Below the pieces are notes generated by a model. That model did not search any database. It saw only the letters and a program-made list of their open reading frames with translations, and was not told the DNA's origin. Below are positions 8,062-17,545 of a stretch of DNA of 64,000 bases, one piece after another. The stretch covers positions 16,809-80,808 of the forward strand of contig NZ_VUNR01000014.1 of assembly GCF_009695585.1 (NCBI RefSeq), in the 5' to 3' direction. The position numbers and the translations under genes were made by a program. Position 1 is the first letter of the stretch. Each line of letters begins with the position of its first letter. Origin of the DNA: Anaerovibrio slackiae. GTDB lineage: Bacteria; Bacillota; Negativicutes; Selenomonadales; Selenomonadaceae.

Positions 8062-10059
8062 TTGGATAAATTCATGAAAAATGTAGCATTGTATTTGCTC
8101 ATTATTTTCGTCGCTATATCTGCTATAGATTATTTTTCCCAGCAACAGCAGCCAAAAATTCAGGAAATGAACTATACTGATTTTATGGCGCAGGTTGACA
8201 GCGGCGAGGTTGCCAAGGTTGTCCTGACCGAGAATGTGGTGAAGGGAACCCTGACAGATGGCACGGAGTTCAAGTCCGTCATGCCGGGATTTCCTTATCA
8301 GGAGGAAAATCTGGTAGATAAGCTGCAGGCAAAGAATGTTACAGTGAAGGCGGAAAATCCGCCGGAGCCGCCTTGGTGGTCAACCCTGTTTTCTTCCCTG
8401 CTGCCGATTATTCTCTTGGCAGCCCTGTGGTTCTATTTTATGAACCAGACCCAGGGGGGCGGCGGCAAGGTGATGTCCTTTGGCAGGAGCCGTGCCAAGA
8501 TGAGCGGCGGCGACAAGGTAAAGGTGCATTTTTCCGATGTGGCAGGTGCTGACGAGGCGAAGCAGGAGCTGCAGGAGGTTGTGGAGTTTTTGAAGCAGCC
8601 GAAGAAGTTCAACGAGCTGGGGGCAAAAATCCCTAAGGGCGTGCTGCTTTTCGGCCCGCCGGGCACAGGCAAGACCTTGCTGGCCAAGGCGGTTGCCGGT
8701 GAGGCAGGGGTGCCTTTCTTCTCCATCAGCGGTTCTGACTTTGTGGAGATGTTCGTGGGCGTGGGTGCTTCCCGTGTCCGTGATTTGTTTGACCAGGCGA
8801 AGAAGCATGCTCCGTGCATCGTGTTCATCGATGAGATTGATGCGGTGGGACGCCAGCGTGGCGCAGGCCTGGGGGGCGGCCATGATGAGCGGGAGCAGAC
8901 CCTGAACCAGATGCTGGTGGAGATGGACGGTTTTGCTGCCAACGAAGGTATCATCATCATCGCTGCTACCAACAGGCCGGATATTCTGGACCCGGCACTT
9001 TTGCGCCCGGGACGCTTTGACCGCCAGATTGTGGTGGACAAGCCTGATGTGAAGGGGCGTCTGGCTATCCTGAAGGTGCATATCAAGGGCAAGCCTATTG
9101 CCAAGGATGTTGATTTGGATGTGCTGGCACGCAGGACGCCGGGCTTTACCGGTGCTGACCTCAGCAACCTTGTGAACGAGGCGGCACTTCTGGCAGCCCG
9201 CCGCAACAAAAAGAGCATTTTCATGTCCGAGCTGGAGGATTCCATAGAGCGTGTCATCGCCGGACCAGAAAGAAAGTCCAAGGTCATGAGCGATAAGGAG
9301 AAGCGGCTGACGGCGTACCATGAGGGCGGTCATACCCTGGTGGGCATGCTGCTGCCGAATGCTGACCCTGTGCACAAGGTAACGATTATCCCTCGCGGCA
9401 GGGCCGGGGGCTACACCCTGATGCTGCCGAAGGAGGACCGTTCCTACGCTACCCGGGGCGAGCTGCTGGATAAGCTGAAAACCCTGATGGCAGGCCGCGT
9501 GGCAGAGGAAGTGGTGCTGAAGGAAATCAGCACCGGCGCACAGAACGATATCCAGCGTGCCACCCAGATGGCACGGAGCATGATCATGGAATACGGCATG
9601 AGCAAGCACCTGGGACCTATAGCCTTTGGGGAAAGCAGCGACCATCAGGTATTTTTGGGCAGGGATTTGAATAACCAGCGGAATTATTCCGAGGAGATTG
9701 CTTCAGATATTGACCGGGAGGTCTACAAGCTGATTACCTCCGCCTATGAGGAATGCCGCATTATCCTGTCTGACAATATCGAAAAGCTGCATGCCATCGC
9801 CGCAGCCCTGATTGAGAAGGAAACCCTTGAGGCGGATGAGCTGAAGGATATCGTGGGCTTTGGCAATGTCACCGAGAAGGGAGACCAGGATGACAGCCGC
9901 AGGGATGATGAGGACGAGGACAATACTGCCACGCCCTTGCTGATGCCTCTGGAGGAGGAAGCTCCGGCAGCCGTGCAGGAGCGTGCCAGGGAAAAGGAGC
10001 CGGTGCCGGTGGATGTGACCACCCCGGAACCTAACCTGAATACCTCCATGAAGGAATAA
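8062..10059 (+). CDS. ftsH: ATP-dependent zinc metalloprotease FtsH
   Basis: Membrane-anchored AAA+ protease that degrades misfolded membrane and regulatory proteins. From the TTG at 8062 (after GGAAGGAGG) it has 665 residues: membrane helix 1 (about 6-24), an outer domain, membrane helix 2 (about 108-125), the AAA module with Walker A GPPGTGKT (about 198), Walker B FIDEID and SRH region [19 protein letters not shown], and the peptidase motif HEGGH (about 419) with its third zinc ligand downstream. The C-terminus is a variable acidic tail ([12 protein letters not shown]). An in-frame TTG 13 codons upstream is less likely. It closes the tilS-hpt-ftsH cluster. Confidence 0.96.
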   Translation: MDKFMKNVALYLLIIFVAISAIDYFSQQQQPKIQEMNYTDFMAQVDSGEVAKVVLTENVVKGTLTDGTEFKSVMPGFPYQEENLVDKLQAKNVTVKAENPPEPPWWSTLFSSLLPIILLAALWFYFMNQTQGGGGKVMSFGRSRAKMSGGDKVKVHFSDVAGADEAKQELQEVVEFLKQPKKFNELGAKIPKGVLLFGPPGTGKTLLAKAVAGEAGVPFFSISGSDFVEMFVGVGASRVRDLFDQAKKHAPCIVFIDEIDAVGRQRGAGLGGGHDEREQTLNQMLVEMDGFAANEGIIIIAATNRPDILDPALLRPGRFDRQIVVDKPDVKGRLAILKVHIKGKPIAKDVDLDVLARRTPGFTGADLSNLVNEAALLAARRNKKSIFMSELEDSIERVIAGPERKSKVMSDKEKRLTAYHEGGHTLVGMLLPNADPVHKVTIIPRGRAGGYTLMLPKEDRSYATRGELLDKLKTLMAGRVAEEVVLKEISTGAQNDIQRATQMARSMIMEYGMSKHLGPIAFGESSDHQVFLGRDLNNQRNYSEEIASDIDREVYKLITSAYEECRIILSDNIEKLHAIAAALIEKETLEADELKDIVGFGNVTEKGDQDDSRRDDEDEDNTATPLLMPLEEEAPAAVQERAREKEPVPVDVTTPEPNLNTSMKE

Positions 10060-10156
10060 GTCCTGAGAAACAGGTTTGAAAGCATAAATTTGGCAGAAGA
10101 AAATTTCACATAAATGAAATTTAATGCCATCCTATCAAGATGGTTGTGAGATGAAA

Positions 10157-10188
10157 AGGCGGCATTGGTTTTATCCATGCCGCTTTTT
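10157..10188 (+). terminator. Terminator after ftsH
   Basis: Stem GCGGCAT / ATGCCGC (10159-10165 and 10177-10183) with an 11-base loop, followed by TTTTT. It lies about 100 bases after the ftsH stop. Confidence 0.8.
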
Positions 10189-10216
10189 GATTTTTTCAAG
10201 GAGAGGGGTATGTTTT

Positions 10217-11212
10217 ATGAGTGAGATTATTCTGGAGTACACGAGGGCAGGCCATGTGGAGAATATCCATCGTGCTGATGTGGTGGCAGTCAACTGCAAG
10301 GGTGATATCCTGAAGGAAGCCGGCAATGGCAGGCTGCCTATGTTCTGGCGCAGTGCCGCCAAGCCTTTTCAGGCCTTGGCCTTTGTGAAGAACGGCGGGC
10401 TGGAGAAATACGGCCTTACTGACAGGGAGCTGGCCTTTCTGGTGTCCTCCCACAGCGGCGAGCCTTTCCATGTGGAGCTGGTGCAGGGGATACTGGCGAA
10501 ACTGGGGCTGACTACTGATGTGCTGAACTGCGGTGCGGCACGCCCTATGAGCGGCAAGGCCAATGTGGAGCTCATCAAGAAGGGGGAGCGGCCTCAGGCG
10601 GTGCATAACGCCTGCTCTGGCAAACATTCCCAGATTCTTGCCCTGTGCCAGATGATGGGGCTGCCGGTGGAGGACTACATCAAGCCTGACCATCCGGCAC
10701 AGAAGGTGATTTTCCAGCATGTGGCCATGGCATCCTGCATGCCGGAGGACAAGCTGGAAATCGGCATTGACGGCTGCGGCGTGCCGGTATTCTACCTGCC
10801 TCTTGACCATATGGCCAGGGCTTATGCCCGCCTGGGCAGCCCTGACAAGGGTGAATGGGGCGAGTACGAGGCTGCGGCAAGGACCATCCGTGATGCCATG
10901 GCTGCCCATCCTGATGCCCTGGCAGGTACAGGCCGCATCGATACGGCTATTTCCCAGGTGACAGGTGGCAGGGTAATCGCCAAGATTGGCGCGGATGCAG
11001 TGTACTGCATGGCTGTGAAGGATGAGAATATGGGCATTGCCTTCAAGGTGGAAGACGGCGATTATGGTGCCGTAAATCCTGCTGTCATGGCGGTGCTGAA
11101 ATACATGGATATCCTGACTAAGGATGAATATGAGCAGCTGCTTGCCAAGTATCCGCCGGTGCTGAAAAACCACCGGGGCGATGTGATTGGCACCATCGAG
11201 TACAAGCTGTAA
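10217..11212 (+). CDS. Asparaginase, rhizobial AnsA-like family
   Basis: A 331-residue member of the asparaginase II family related to the Rhizobium etli thermolabile enzyme, not to E. coli AnsA/AnsB. Visible conserved segments: RSAAKPFQALAFV (residue 43 on), SSHSGEPFHVELV, HNACSGKHSQILALC (near 135), IDGCGVPVFYLPL and the C-terminal GIAFKVEDGDYGAV. It would hydrolyse asparagine to aspartate and ammonia in the cytoplasm. The ATG at 10217 has AAGGAGAGGGG upstream; an in-frame ATG at 10124 would put the ftsH terminator inside the gene. Recent structures show a Ser/Lys-type active site with zinc in this family; the SxxK-like SAAK (44-47) fits. Confidence 0.88.
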   Translation: MSEIILEYTRAGHVENIHRADVVAVNCKGDILKEAGNGRLPMFWRSAAKPFQALAFVKNGGLEKYGLTDRELAFLVSSHSGEPFHVELVQGILAKLGLTTDVLNCGAARPMSGKANVELIKKGERPQAVHNACSGKHSQILALCQMMGLPVEDYIKPDHPAQKVIFQHVAMASCMPEDKLEIGIDGCGVPVFYLPLDHMARAYARLGSPDKGEWGEYEAAARTIRDAMAAHPDALAGTGRIDTAISQVTGGRVIAKIGADAVYCMAVKDENMGIAFKVEDGDYGAVNPAVMAVLKYMDILTKDEYEQLLAKYPPVLKNHRGDVIGTIEYKL

Positions 11213-11264
11213 GCTGGAATTTTCCCTGTATAATGGCATAGCTGCATAATTGTATAATTGTGCA

Positions 11265-11287
11265 ACACCATAATGGTATAACGGTGT
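11265..11287. promoter_or_regulatory. Imperfect repeats and dyad upstream of birA
   Basis: The 100-base gap before birA is AT-rich and made of loosely repeated pieces (TATAATGGCATA, CATAATGGTATAACGG, CATATAACGGCATA). It holds the dyad ACACC...GGTGT around ATAATGGTATAAC. It could be a promoter/operator region, but it does not match the known biotin operator. Confidence 0.3.
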
Positions 11288-11317
11288 AATCATATAACGG
11301 CATAGAGGAGGCGCGTG

Positions 11318-12286
11318 ATGCGTTCCAAAATTCTTGAACTGCTGCGCTTACAGCAGGAGGGCTGTATTTCCGGGGAGGAAATCGCCAGCCGCCTGGGGGT
11401 ATCCAGGACGGCTGTCTGGAAGCATATCAAGGAGCTGAAGGCGGCAGGCTACAATATTGAGAGCAGGGCACGGAGCGGCTACTGCCTGACGGGAACGCCT
11501 GACAGGCTGCTGCCGGAGCTGATAACCCATAACCTGCCTACAAAGCTCCTGGGGCAGTACGTCATCAGCTTTGATGAGGTCAGGTCTACCAATGACGAGG
11601 CCAAGAAGGCTGCAGCCGCCGGTGCTGACGAGGGCACGGTGGTGGTCAGCGAGATGCAGAGCACCGGCAAGGGGCGGCTGGAGCGGAGCTTTTTCTGTCC
11701 CCGGGGCGGCGTGTGGTTTTCCGTCATTCTCCGTCCGCCCTTTTTGCCTCAGGAGGCACCTAAGTGCACCCTGCTGGCAGCGGTGGCAGTGGCAAAGGCC
11801 ATGCAGGAGCTGGGGGTGGAGGCCGGCATCAAGTGGCCCAACGACATTTACTGCCAGGGGCGCAAGCTGACTGGCATCCTGACGGAGATGAGTGCCGAGA
11901 TGGACAGGATAAACTACGTGGTCATCGGCACAGGCATCAATGTGAATATTCCGCTGCAGAGCTTTCCGGAGGATTTGCAGGACAAGGCTGGCTCCATGTC
12001 CCAGCTGCTGGGGCATGAGGTGGACAGGGTGGCGTTTTTGCAGCGGGTGCTGCAGCACATGGAGGCTTTGTATATCGATGTGCTGAAAAACGGCTTTGCC
12101 GGGCTGCTGGACCAGTGGCGGCAGCATTCCATCACCCTGGGGCAGGAAATCAATGTGCTGGGGCTGCAGGAGACCTTTGCCGGTGTGGCAAAGGATATTG
12201 ACGCTGACGGGGCGCTGCTGGTGGAGACACCTGGGGGACTGCGCCGGGTGCTGGCAGGGGATGTATCCATCCGGCCAAGGAAATAG
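11318..12286 (+). CDS. birA: Bifunctional biotin-protein ligase / biotin operon repressor BirA
   Basis: Activates biotin as biotinyl-AMP and attaches it to biotin-dependent carboxylases. The N-terminal winged helix (about residues 1-60, SGEEIASRLGVSRTAVWKHIKELKAAGY) marks the repressor form. The catalytic core has STGKGRLERSFF (the biotinyl-AMP loop, GKGR in place of the more common GRGR), KWPNDIYCQGRKLTGIL and IGTGINVN. 322 residues, normal length. The ATG at 11318 follows AGAGGAGGCG. It sits between the asparaginase and coaX genes. One likely client is the biotin carboxylase partner protein of the gene at 47.3-48.7 kb. Confidence 0.95.
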   Translation: MRSKILELLRLQQEGCISGEEIASRLGVSRTAVWKHIKELKAAGYNIESRARSGYCLTGTPDRLLPELITHNLPTKLLGQYVISFDEVRSTNDEAKKAAAAGADEGTVVVSEMQSTGKGRLERSFFCPRGGVWFSVILRPPFLPQEAPKCTLLAAVAVAKAMQELGVEAGIKWPNDIYCQGRKLTGILTEMSAEMDRINYVVIGTGINVNIPLQSFPEDLQDKAGSMSQLLGHEVDRVAFLQRVLQHMEALYIDVLKNGFAGLLDQWRQHSITLGQEINVLGLQETFAGVAKDIDADGALLVETPGGLRRVLAGDVSIRPRK

Positions 12287-12329
12287 ACAGATATAGAAAG
12301 ATATAAAGCAAGATGATTTGGGGGATTTT

Positions 12330-13094
12330 ATGCTCTTAGTAATAGATATTGGCAACAGCAATATTGTCATGGGAACTTATATTGGCAAGAAGCTGCAGCA
12401 CCATTGGCGTATTTCTACTGACCGCCAGAAAACCAGTGATGAGTACGGTTTGCTTTTGGAGGGCATTTTCCGGCATCACAATTTTGGCATGTCCGATATT
12501 GATGCGGTGATTATTTCTTCCGTGGTGCCGCCTCTGGTTATCCCTATGGAGAAGATGTGCGAGCGCTATTTCCATCTGAAGCCATTGGTGGTGGGGCCTG
12601 GCATCAAGACGGGCATCAAGCTGAAATATGAAAATCCAAGGGAAATCGGTGCAGACCGTATCGTGAACGTGGTAGGAGCATACGAGCAGTACGGCGGGCC
12701 GCTGATCGTCATCGATATCGGTACTGCCACCACCTTTGATGTGGTGGATACCAACGGCGATTTTCTGGGAGGCGTGATTTCCCCGGGGCTGGGCACTGCC
12801 GCCGAGGGGCTTTTTCAGCGGGCTGCCAAGCTGCCCCGCATCGAGCTGGTGACGCCGAAGAACATCATTTGCCGCAATACTATCAACGGCATGCAGGCAG
12901 GGCTGATTTTTGGCTTTGCCGGGCATATTGACGCCATCGTGCACCGTATCAAGAAGGAGTACGGCAGGGAGATGGAAGTAGTGGCAACCGGCGGCTTCGC
13001 CAAGATGATTGCCAAGGAGTCCACCACTATCGACAGGATTGATTATTTCCTTACCCTGACGGGACTTAGGGCCCTGTATGAGAGGAATCAGTGA
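12330..13094 (+). CDS. coaX: Type III pantothenate kinase
   Basis: First step of coenzyme A synthesis, pantothenate to 4'-phosphopantothenate. 254 residues. ASKHA-fold motifs: LLVIDIGNSNIVMG (phosphate 1, residues 2-15), GADRIVNVVGAY (about 108-119), VIDIGTATTFDVVD (phosphate 2, about 127-140), GGVISPGL, and ATGGFAKMIA near 220. The start at 12330 (ATG after TTGGGGGA) gives the usual family N-terminus; an in-frame TTG at 12318 does not. The stop codon overlaps the dusB start, so the two are coupled. Confidence 0.95.
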   Translation: MLLVIDIGNSNIVMGTYIGKKLQHHWRISTDRQKTSDEYGLLLEGIFRHHNFGMSDIDAVIISSVVPPLVIPMEKMCERYFHLKPLVVGPGIKTGIKLKYENPREIGADRIVNVVGAYEQYGGPLIVIDIGTATTFDVVDTNGDFLGGVISPGLGTAAEGLFQRAAKLPRIELVTPKNIICRNTINGMQAGLIFGFAGHIDAIVHRIKKEYGREMEVVATGGFAKMIAKESTTIDRIDYFLTLTGLRALYERNQ

Positions 13095-14050
13095 TGCGGA
13101 TAGGTGATTTTGAGTTTGCATATCCGGTGTTTTTGGCACCTATGGCAGGGGTGACCGATACGCCTTACAGGATACTGGCACGGGAGATGGGCTGCCCATT
13201 GGTGTATTCGGAGATGGTCAGCGATAAGGGGATTAATTATCGCAACGAGCATACCCTGAATATGCTGAAGACGGAGCCGGAGGAACGTCCTATGGCCATG
13301 CAGCTTTTTGGGGCGGAGGCGGACAGCGTGGCCAGGGCAGCAGAGTATGTGGCAGGCCTGGGTTGTGCTGATATCCTTGACTTCAATATGGGCTGCCCTG
13401 CTCCCAAGGTGGTGAAGAACCATGAAGGCTCCGCCATGCTGAAAAATCCTGAGAATGCCTACAGGGTGCTGAAGGCGCTGGTGGCAGCGGTGGACATGCC
13501 GGTGACGGTCAAGATGCGCATCGGCTGGGATGATCAGAATATCAACATCATGGAGATGGCGCAGCTTGCCCAGGAGGCCGGGGTTGCCGCTATCGCTATC
13601 CATGGCAGGACCAGGGAGCAGTTCTACCGGGATCAGGCGGACTGGGGAATTATCGGCAAGGTGCGTGCCAGCCTGCGGATTCCCGTGATAGCCAACGGTG
13701 ATGTGAGGAATGTGCAGGATTTGGCCAAAATCCGTCAGGTTACAGGCTGCGAGGCGGTGATGGTGGGCAGGGCTGCCCAGGGCAATCCCTGGATTTTCCG
13801 CCAGCTGACCGAGTATTTGAAGACGGGAGCCGTCCTGCCGGGGCCTACCATTGAGGAACGGAAGGAAGTCATCATCCGCCACCTGGACATGCTGCTGAAG
13901 TTCAAGGGGGACTATATCGGCCCTCGGGAAATGCGCAAGCATGCCACCTGGTACACCAAGGGCATCAAGGGAAGCGCGGAGCTACGCTGCCTCTTTAATC
14001 AGGCGGTGTGCCGGGATGATTTTTTGCGCATTCTGGACAAGATGAAATAA
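13094..14050 (+). CDS. dusB: tRNA-dihydrouridine synthase DusB
   Basis: FMN enzyme that reduces uridine to dihydrouridine in the tRNA D-loop. 318 residues with the Dus barrel signatures: LAPMAGVTDTPYR (near residue 16), FNMGCPAPKVVKNHEGSAM carrying the catalytic Cys, KMRIGWDD, IHGRTREQFY, VIANGDVRN and VMVGRAAQGNPWIF. The C-terminal helical domain (REMRKHATWYTKGIKG) binds tRNA. The start overlaps the coaX stop (TGATG); birA-coaX-dusB read as one operon. Confidence 0.95.
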   Translation: MRIGDFEFAYPVFLAPMAGVTDTPYRILAREMGCPLVYSEMVSDKGINYRNEHTLNMLKTEPEERPMAMQLFGAEADSVARAAEYVAGLGCADILDFNMGCPAPKVVKNHEGSAMLKNPENAYRVLKALVAAVDMPVTVKMRIGWDDQNINIMEMAQLAQEAGVAAIAIHGRTREQFYRDQADWGIIGKVRASLRIPVIANGDVRNVQDLAKIRQVTGCEAVMVGRAAQGNPWIFRQLTEYLKTGAVLPGPTIEERKEVIIRHLDMLLKFKGDYIGPREMRKHATWYTKGIKGSAELRCLFNQAVCRDDFLRILDKMK

Positions 14051-14078
14051 TAGTAAGGAAACAATCGAGGTAATTTTT

Positions 14079-15515
14079 ATGGCAGAGGAAAAGACAGAGA
14101 CCATGGAAAACAAGGATAAGAAGGAAAAGCAGGAAAAGCAGGAAAAGGCTGTCTGGAACAGCTATACAGAAGCTGAGAAGGAAGCTCTTGCCAGCCTGAA
14201 TGAAAACTATAAGGATTTTCTCAGCAGCTGCAAGACAGAGCGTGAGAGCACTGAGGAGATTGTCCGTCAGGCACGGGCAAAGGGCTATCGCGATTTGCAG
14301 GAGATTATTGATGGCGGTGAAAGCCTGAAGCCGGGGGACAAGGTGTATGCTGTCTGCATGAAAAAGGCCGTGGCCATGTTCAATATCGGCACCATGTCCA
14401 TGGAAAAGGGCATGGCTATCCTGGGAGCACACATCGATACCTGCCGCCTGGATTTGAAGCAGAAGCCACTGTATGAGGATGGCGGCATGGCTTATTTTGA
14501 TACCCATTATTACGGGGGCATCAAGAAGTACCAGTGGGTTACCCTGCCTCTGGCCCTCCACGGAGTAGTGGTGAAGAAGGATGGCAGCGTGGTGAAGGTG
14601 GTTATCGGCGAGAAGGAGGATGACCCTGTTTTCTGCGTGACTGACCTTTTAATCCACCTTTCCCAGAAGCAGATGGAGAAGAAGGCTACCGTGGTGGTAG
14701 AGGGTGAGGACCTTGACGTCCTCATTGGCAGCCATCCGCTGGAGGGCAAGGAAAAGGATGCTGTCAAGGCAGGAATCCTTGAACTTCTGAAGGCGCAGTA
14801 TGGTATTGAGGAGGATGATTTCATCTCCGCGGAGCTGACCATGGTGCCTGCCGGCAGGGCAAGGGATTTGGGCATTGACCGCAGCATGGTGCTGGCCTAT
14901 GGACATGATGACCGGGTATGCGCCTATACATCCCTGGCTGCCATGCTGGAGGTGGACCAGGTGGAGCGCACATCCTGCTGCCTGCTGGTTGACAAGGAAG
15001 AAATCGGCAGCGTAGGTGCCAGCGGTATGCAGTCCCGGTTCTTTGAGAATGCGGTGGCAGAAATCCTCCATGCCCTGGGGGGTTACAGCGGCCTTTCCAC
15101 ACGCCGCTGCCTGGCCAACTCCTACATGCTGTCCTCGGATGTCAGCTCTGCCTTTGACAGCCTCTATGCCAGTGCCTACGACAAGAAGAACTGCGCCTAT
15201 CTTGGCAAGGGCATGGTGCTGATGAAATTCACCGGCTCCAGGGGCAAGTCCGGCTCCAATGATGCCAGCGCAGAGTACCTGGGCAGGCTCCGGGCAGTGC
15301 TGGACAAGCACAAGGTCAGCTTCCAGACAGCGGAGCTGGGCAGGGTTGACCTGGGTGGCGGCGGTACCATCGCCTACATCATGTCCCTCTACGGCATGAA
15401 CGTCATTGACAGCGGCGTGGCGGTGCTGAGCATGCACGCGCCTTGGGAAGCTGTCAGCAAGGTGGATGTGTACGAGGCCTACAAGGGCTACAAGGCATTT
15501 TTGCAGGAAATTTAA
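14079..15515 (+). CDS. M18 family aminopeptidase
   Basis: Cytosolic zinc aminopeptidase of the aspartyl aminopeptidase family (peptidase family M18), 478 residues. Metal and catalytic motifs: GAHIDTCRL (His and Asp), DKEEIGSVG (catalytic Glu pair), YGHDDRV and the closing SMHAPWEAVS (His). The first 25 residues are highly charged (KDKKEKQEKQEK), a disordered lead absent from most relatives. The family releases N-terminal, often acidic, residues from peptides and forms large tetrahedral complexes. It lies 28 bases after dusB, so it may be the last gene of that operon. Confidence 0.9.
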   Translation: MAEEKTETMENKDKKEKQEKQEKAVWNSYTEAEKEALASLNENYKDFLSSCKTERESTEEIVRQARAKGYRDLQEIIDGGESLKPGDKVYAVCMKKAVAMFNIGTMSMEKGMAILGAHIDTCRLDLKQKPLYEDGGMAYFDTHYYGGIKKYQWVTLPLALHGVVVKKDGSVVKVVIGEKEDDPVFCVTDLLIHLSQKQMEKKATVVVEGEDLDVLIGSHPLEGKEKDAVKAGILELLKAQYGIEEDDFISAELTMVPAGRARDLGIDRSMVLAYGHDDRVCAYTSLAAMLEVDQVERTSCCLLVDKEEIGSVGASGMQSRFFENAVAEILHALGGYSGLSTRRCLANSYMLSSDVSSAFDSLYASAYDKKNCAYLGKGMVLMKFTGSRGKSGSNDASAEYLGRLRAVLDKHKVSFQTAELGRVDLGGGGTIAYIMSLYGMNVIDSGVAVLSMHAPWEAVSKVDVYEAYKGYKAFLQEI

Positions 15516-15613
15516 TTGCCCATTAAATTTGCTTCCGGCTTGCAGTTTAGGGAAAATTGTTTTGTTTATGCTATTTTTTCCTTCGGGAAAGGTTTTTTCA
15601 GAGAAGTGGTTTT

Positions 15614-16765
15614 ATGACGGAATTTTTGATACGGAAATTTGTTAAGGATTTTGATAATGTGAATAATTCCCGGGTGCGTAAGGGATATGGCCTTTTAAGC
15701 GGCAGTGTGGGCATCTGCGTGAATCTGCTGCTCTGTACCATGAAGCTGGTGACGGGCTTTGTCAGTGGTTCTGTGGGGATTATTGGCGACGGCATCAACA
15801 ATCTTTCCGATGCGGGAAGTTCCGTTGTGACTATGCTGGGGCTGAAGATGTCTGCCAAGCCGGCGGACGAGGAGCACCCCTATGGCCACGGGCGCATCGA
15901 GTATATTGCCGCCCTGATTATTGCCGGGATAATCCTCCTGGTGGGATTTGAACTGATCAAGACTTCCGTTGAGAAGCTGCTGGCGCCGGAACCGGTGGAG
16001 GTTTCGGCACCGGCCCTGGCTGTTATGGTGTTCTCGGTGGTGCTGAAGATGTGGCTGGGGGCATTTAACAGGTATCTTGGCAAAAAGACGGATTCGCCTG
16101 CTTTTAATGCGGTGGCTATGGACAGCATGAGCGACTGCGTGGCTACCTCCGTGGTTATTGCCTGCCTGCTGGTTTATTGGTGGACAGGCTATAACCTTGA
16201 TGGCGCGGCCGGAATAGTGGTGGGCATGTTCATCATGTACAGCGGCTGGGGAGCTGCCAGCGAGACATTGCAGCCTATTCTGGGCAAGCCTGCAGACCCG
16301 GAAATCCTGGGCAGGATTATGGAGATTGCGATCAGGGACAGACGGGTGCTGGGGGTGCATGATGTGATGGCCCATAGCTACGGGCCGGGGAATGTCTTTG
16401 CTTCTTTGCATATTGAGGTGACTTCTACTATGAAGCTTTTGGAGGCTCATGCTGTTGCCAGCCATTTGGAGCATGCCATTGAGAAGGAGCTGGATATTCA
16501 TGCCATCGTGCATGTGGATCCGAAACTGGTGGGGGATCCTGAGTTTGACGCCCTGCTGGAAAATCTTGCAGAGGTGCTGAAGGGTATAGACGGCAGCCTG
16601 AGCATGCACGATGTGCATATTTTCCACGGCAGCCGCCTGGTGTTTGATGTGGAGGTGCCTTATAGCTACCCGGCAAGCGATGAGGAGCTTACAGAGCGGA
16701 TCGTGGCGGCTATGGAGGCAAGGGAGCCTGATTACAGCGTATCGGTAAAGCTGGATAGAATGTAA
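15614..16765 (+). CDS. Cation diffusion facilitator (metal efflux) protein
   Basis: Inner-membrane metal/proton antiporter of the CDF family, 383 residues from ATG 15614. Metal-site motifs: GDGINNLSDAGSS in helix 2 and HPYGHGRIEY in the following loop, then DSMSDCVATS in helix 5 (Asp pair). There are about six membrane helices in residues 25-215, then a cytoplasmic regulatory domain with His residues (HDVMAHSYG, HIFHG). The extended C-terminus to residue 383 resembles the YeaB/MMT1 type. Substrate likely Zn, Fe, Mn or Co; not decidable. An upstream ATG (15557) lacks a ribosome site. Confidence 0.9.
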   Translation: MTEFLIRKFVKDFDNVNNSRVRKGYGLLSGSVGICVNLLLCTMKLVTGFVSGSVGIIGDGINNLSDAGSSVVTMLGLKMSAKPADEEHPYGHGRIEYIAALIIAGIILLVGFELIKTSVEKLLAPEPVEVSAPALAVMVFSVVLKMWLGAFNRYLGKKTDSPAFNAVAMDSMSDCVATSVVIACLLVYWWTGYNLDGAAGIVVGMFIMYSGWGAASETLQPILGKPADPEILGRIMEIAIRDRRVLGVHDVMAHSYGPGNVFASLHIEVTSTMKLLEAHAVASHLEHAIEKELDIHAIVHVDPKLVGDPEFDALLENLAEVLKGIDGSLSMHDVHIFHGSRLVFDVEVPYSYPASDEELTERIVAAMEAREPDYSVSVKLDRM

Positions 16766-16831
16766 GGCAAAGCCTTGTCACGGGGCAGGCGGTGAAGCCG
16801 ATAGCCGGGCTGGCCGGTTCCATAAAAGAGC

Positions 16832-16866
16832 AAAAAAAGACTGTCCGTAACTTGTATCGGACAGTC
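16832..16866 (-). terminator. Terminator of the desulfoferrodoxin gene
   Basis: Stem GACTGTCCG / CGGACAGTC (16839-16847, 16858-16866). Read on the minus strand it is followed by TTTTTTT. It lies 80 bases beyond the dfx stop. The rest of 16766-16948 shows no gene. Confidence 0.85.
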
Positions 16867-16948
16867 ATACAGGGGAATATGGATTATCTGCTGCAGCCCG
16901 GAGTTTTTTGTTGGGTAGCTTGCCGGGGCAGCAGCAGTGGGAGAGCTG

Positions 16949-17332
16949 TTATTTTACATCCGCCTGCCAGAGGCCGTGCAGGTTGCAGTAAGCAAGAATG
17001 CTTTCAATCTGCTCACCCTGGTTGAGGGTGAAGGTGGCTTCCGGCGAATTGGCAGGGCAGAGAATTTTTCTGTGGATGCCGTGGTTTGTCTTGAGGACAA
17101 TCCAGCCGATGAAGTGCTCCGGCACCATAGGATGCGGCACGGAACCGACAGTTACCTTGACAATGTTGCCTATCTGGTTGCAGACAGGCACATGCTTCTC
17201 CTGGGAAGCATCTACGGAACCGGGCACCAGTTGCTTCATTTTCTGGCCACAGCAGGTCAGCGGTGCGCCGGAATCATTAATCATCTCTACGATGTTGCCG
17301 CATTGCTCGCAATGATAAAACTTTGGTGTCAT
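16949..17332 (-). CDS. dfx: Desulfoferrodoxin (superoxide reductase, 2Fe type)
   Basis: Reduces superoxide to peroxide without making oxygen, the anaerobe's alternative to SOD. 127 residues, with both iron centres visible: the desulforedoxin-like N-terminus HCEQCG...LTCCGQKM (four Cys, residues 8-29), and the catalytic domain with EKHVP, HPMVPEHFIGW and CNLHGLW providing the His4Cys site. AAGGAG precedes the ATG. Monocistronic, with its own terminator. Reductant would be rubredoxin; the rubredoxin-bearing reverse rubrerythrin at 39.5 kb is a likely partner in peroxide removal. Confidence 0.96.
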   Translation of the reverse strand: MTPKFYHCEQCGNIVEMINDSGAPLTCCGQKMKQLVPGSVDASQEKHVPVCNQIGNIVKVTVGSVPHPMVPEHFIGWIVLKTNHGIHRKILCPANSPEATFTLNQGEQIESILAYCNLHGLWQADVK

Positions 17333-17496
17333 GGGATATCACTCCTTCTCTATCTTTCATGGTTGTCAGGCTTAATTTTTTTATCTTTGCCTTTCTATGT
17401 TTTATAGTATAGCCTGTCAGACTGAAAAATATCTGTGCCAGAGTGAAAACAATCTGTATATGAATAAATATTTTCATAAGGTCGCATTTATAGGGG

Positions 17497-17528
17497 CATC
17501 AGCACGTAAAATATGCTGATGTTTTTTT
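17497..17528 (+). terminator. Orphan plus-strand terminator
   Basis: Stem CATCAGCA / TGCTGATG followed by TTTTTTT on the plus strand, in the gap between two minus-strand genes. No plus-strand gene precedes it, so it ends either an unseen short RNA or antisense transcription. Confidence 0.6.
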
Positions 17529-17545
17529 GATGGCTGTCATCATGT

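Noticed and set aside
8380..9645. Long minus-strand open frame (421 codons) opposite ftsH
   Set aside because: Shadow of the GC-rich ftsH coding strand; no homology features and no ribosome site.
11265..11287. Dyad before birA as a biotin operator
   Set aside because: It does not match the known GTTTAC-type BirA operator halves or spacing.
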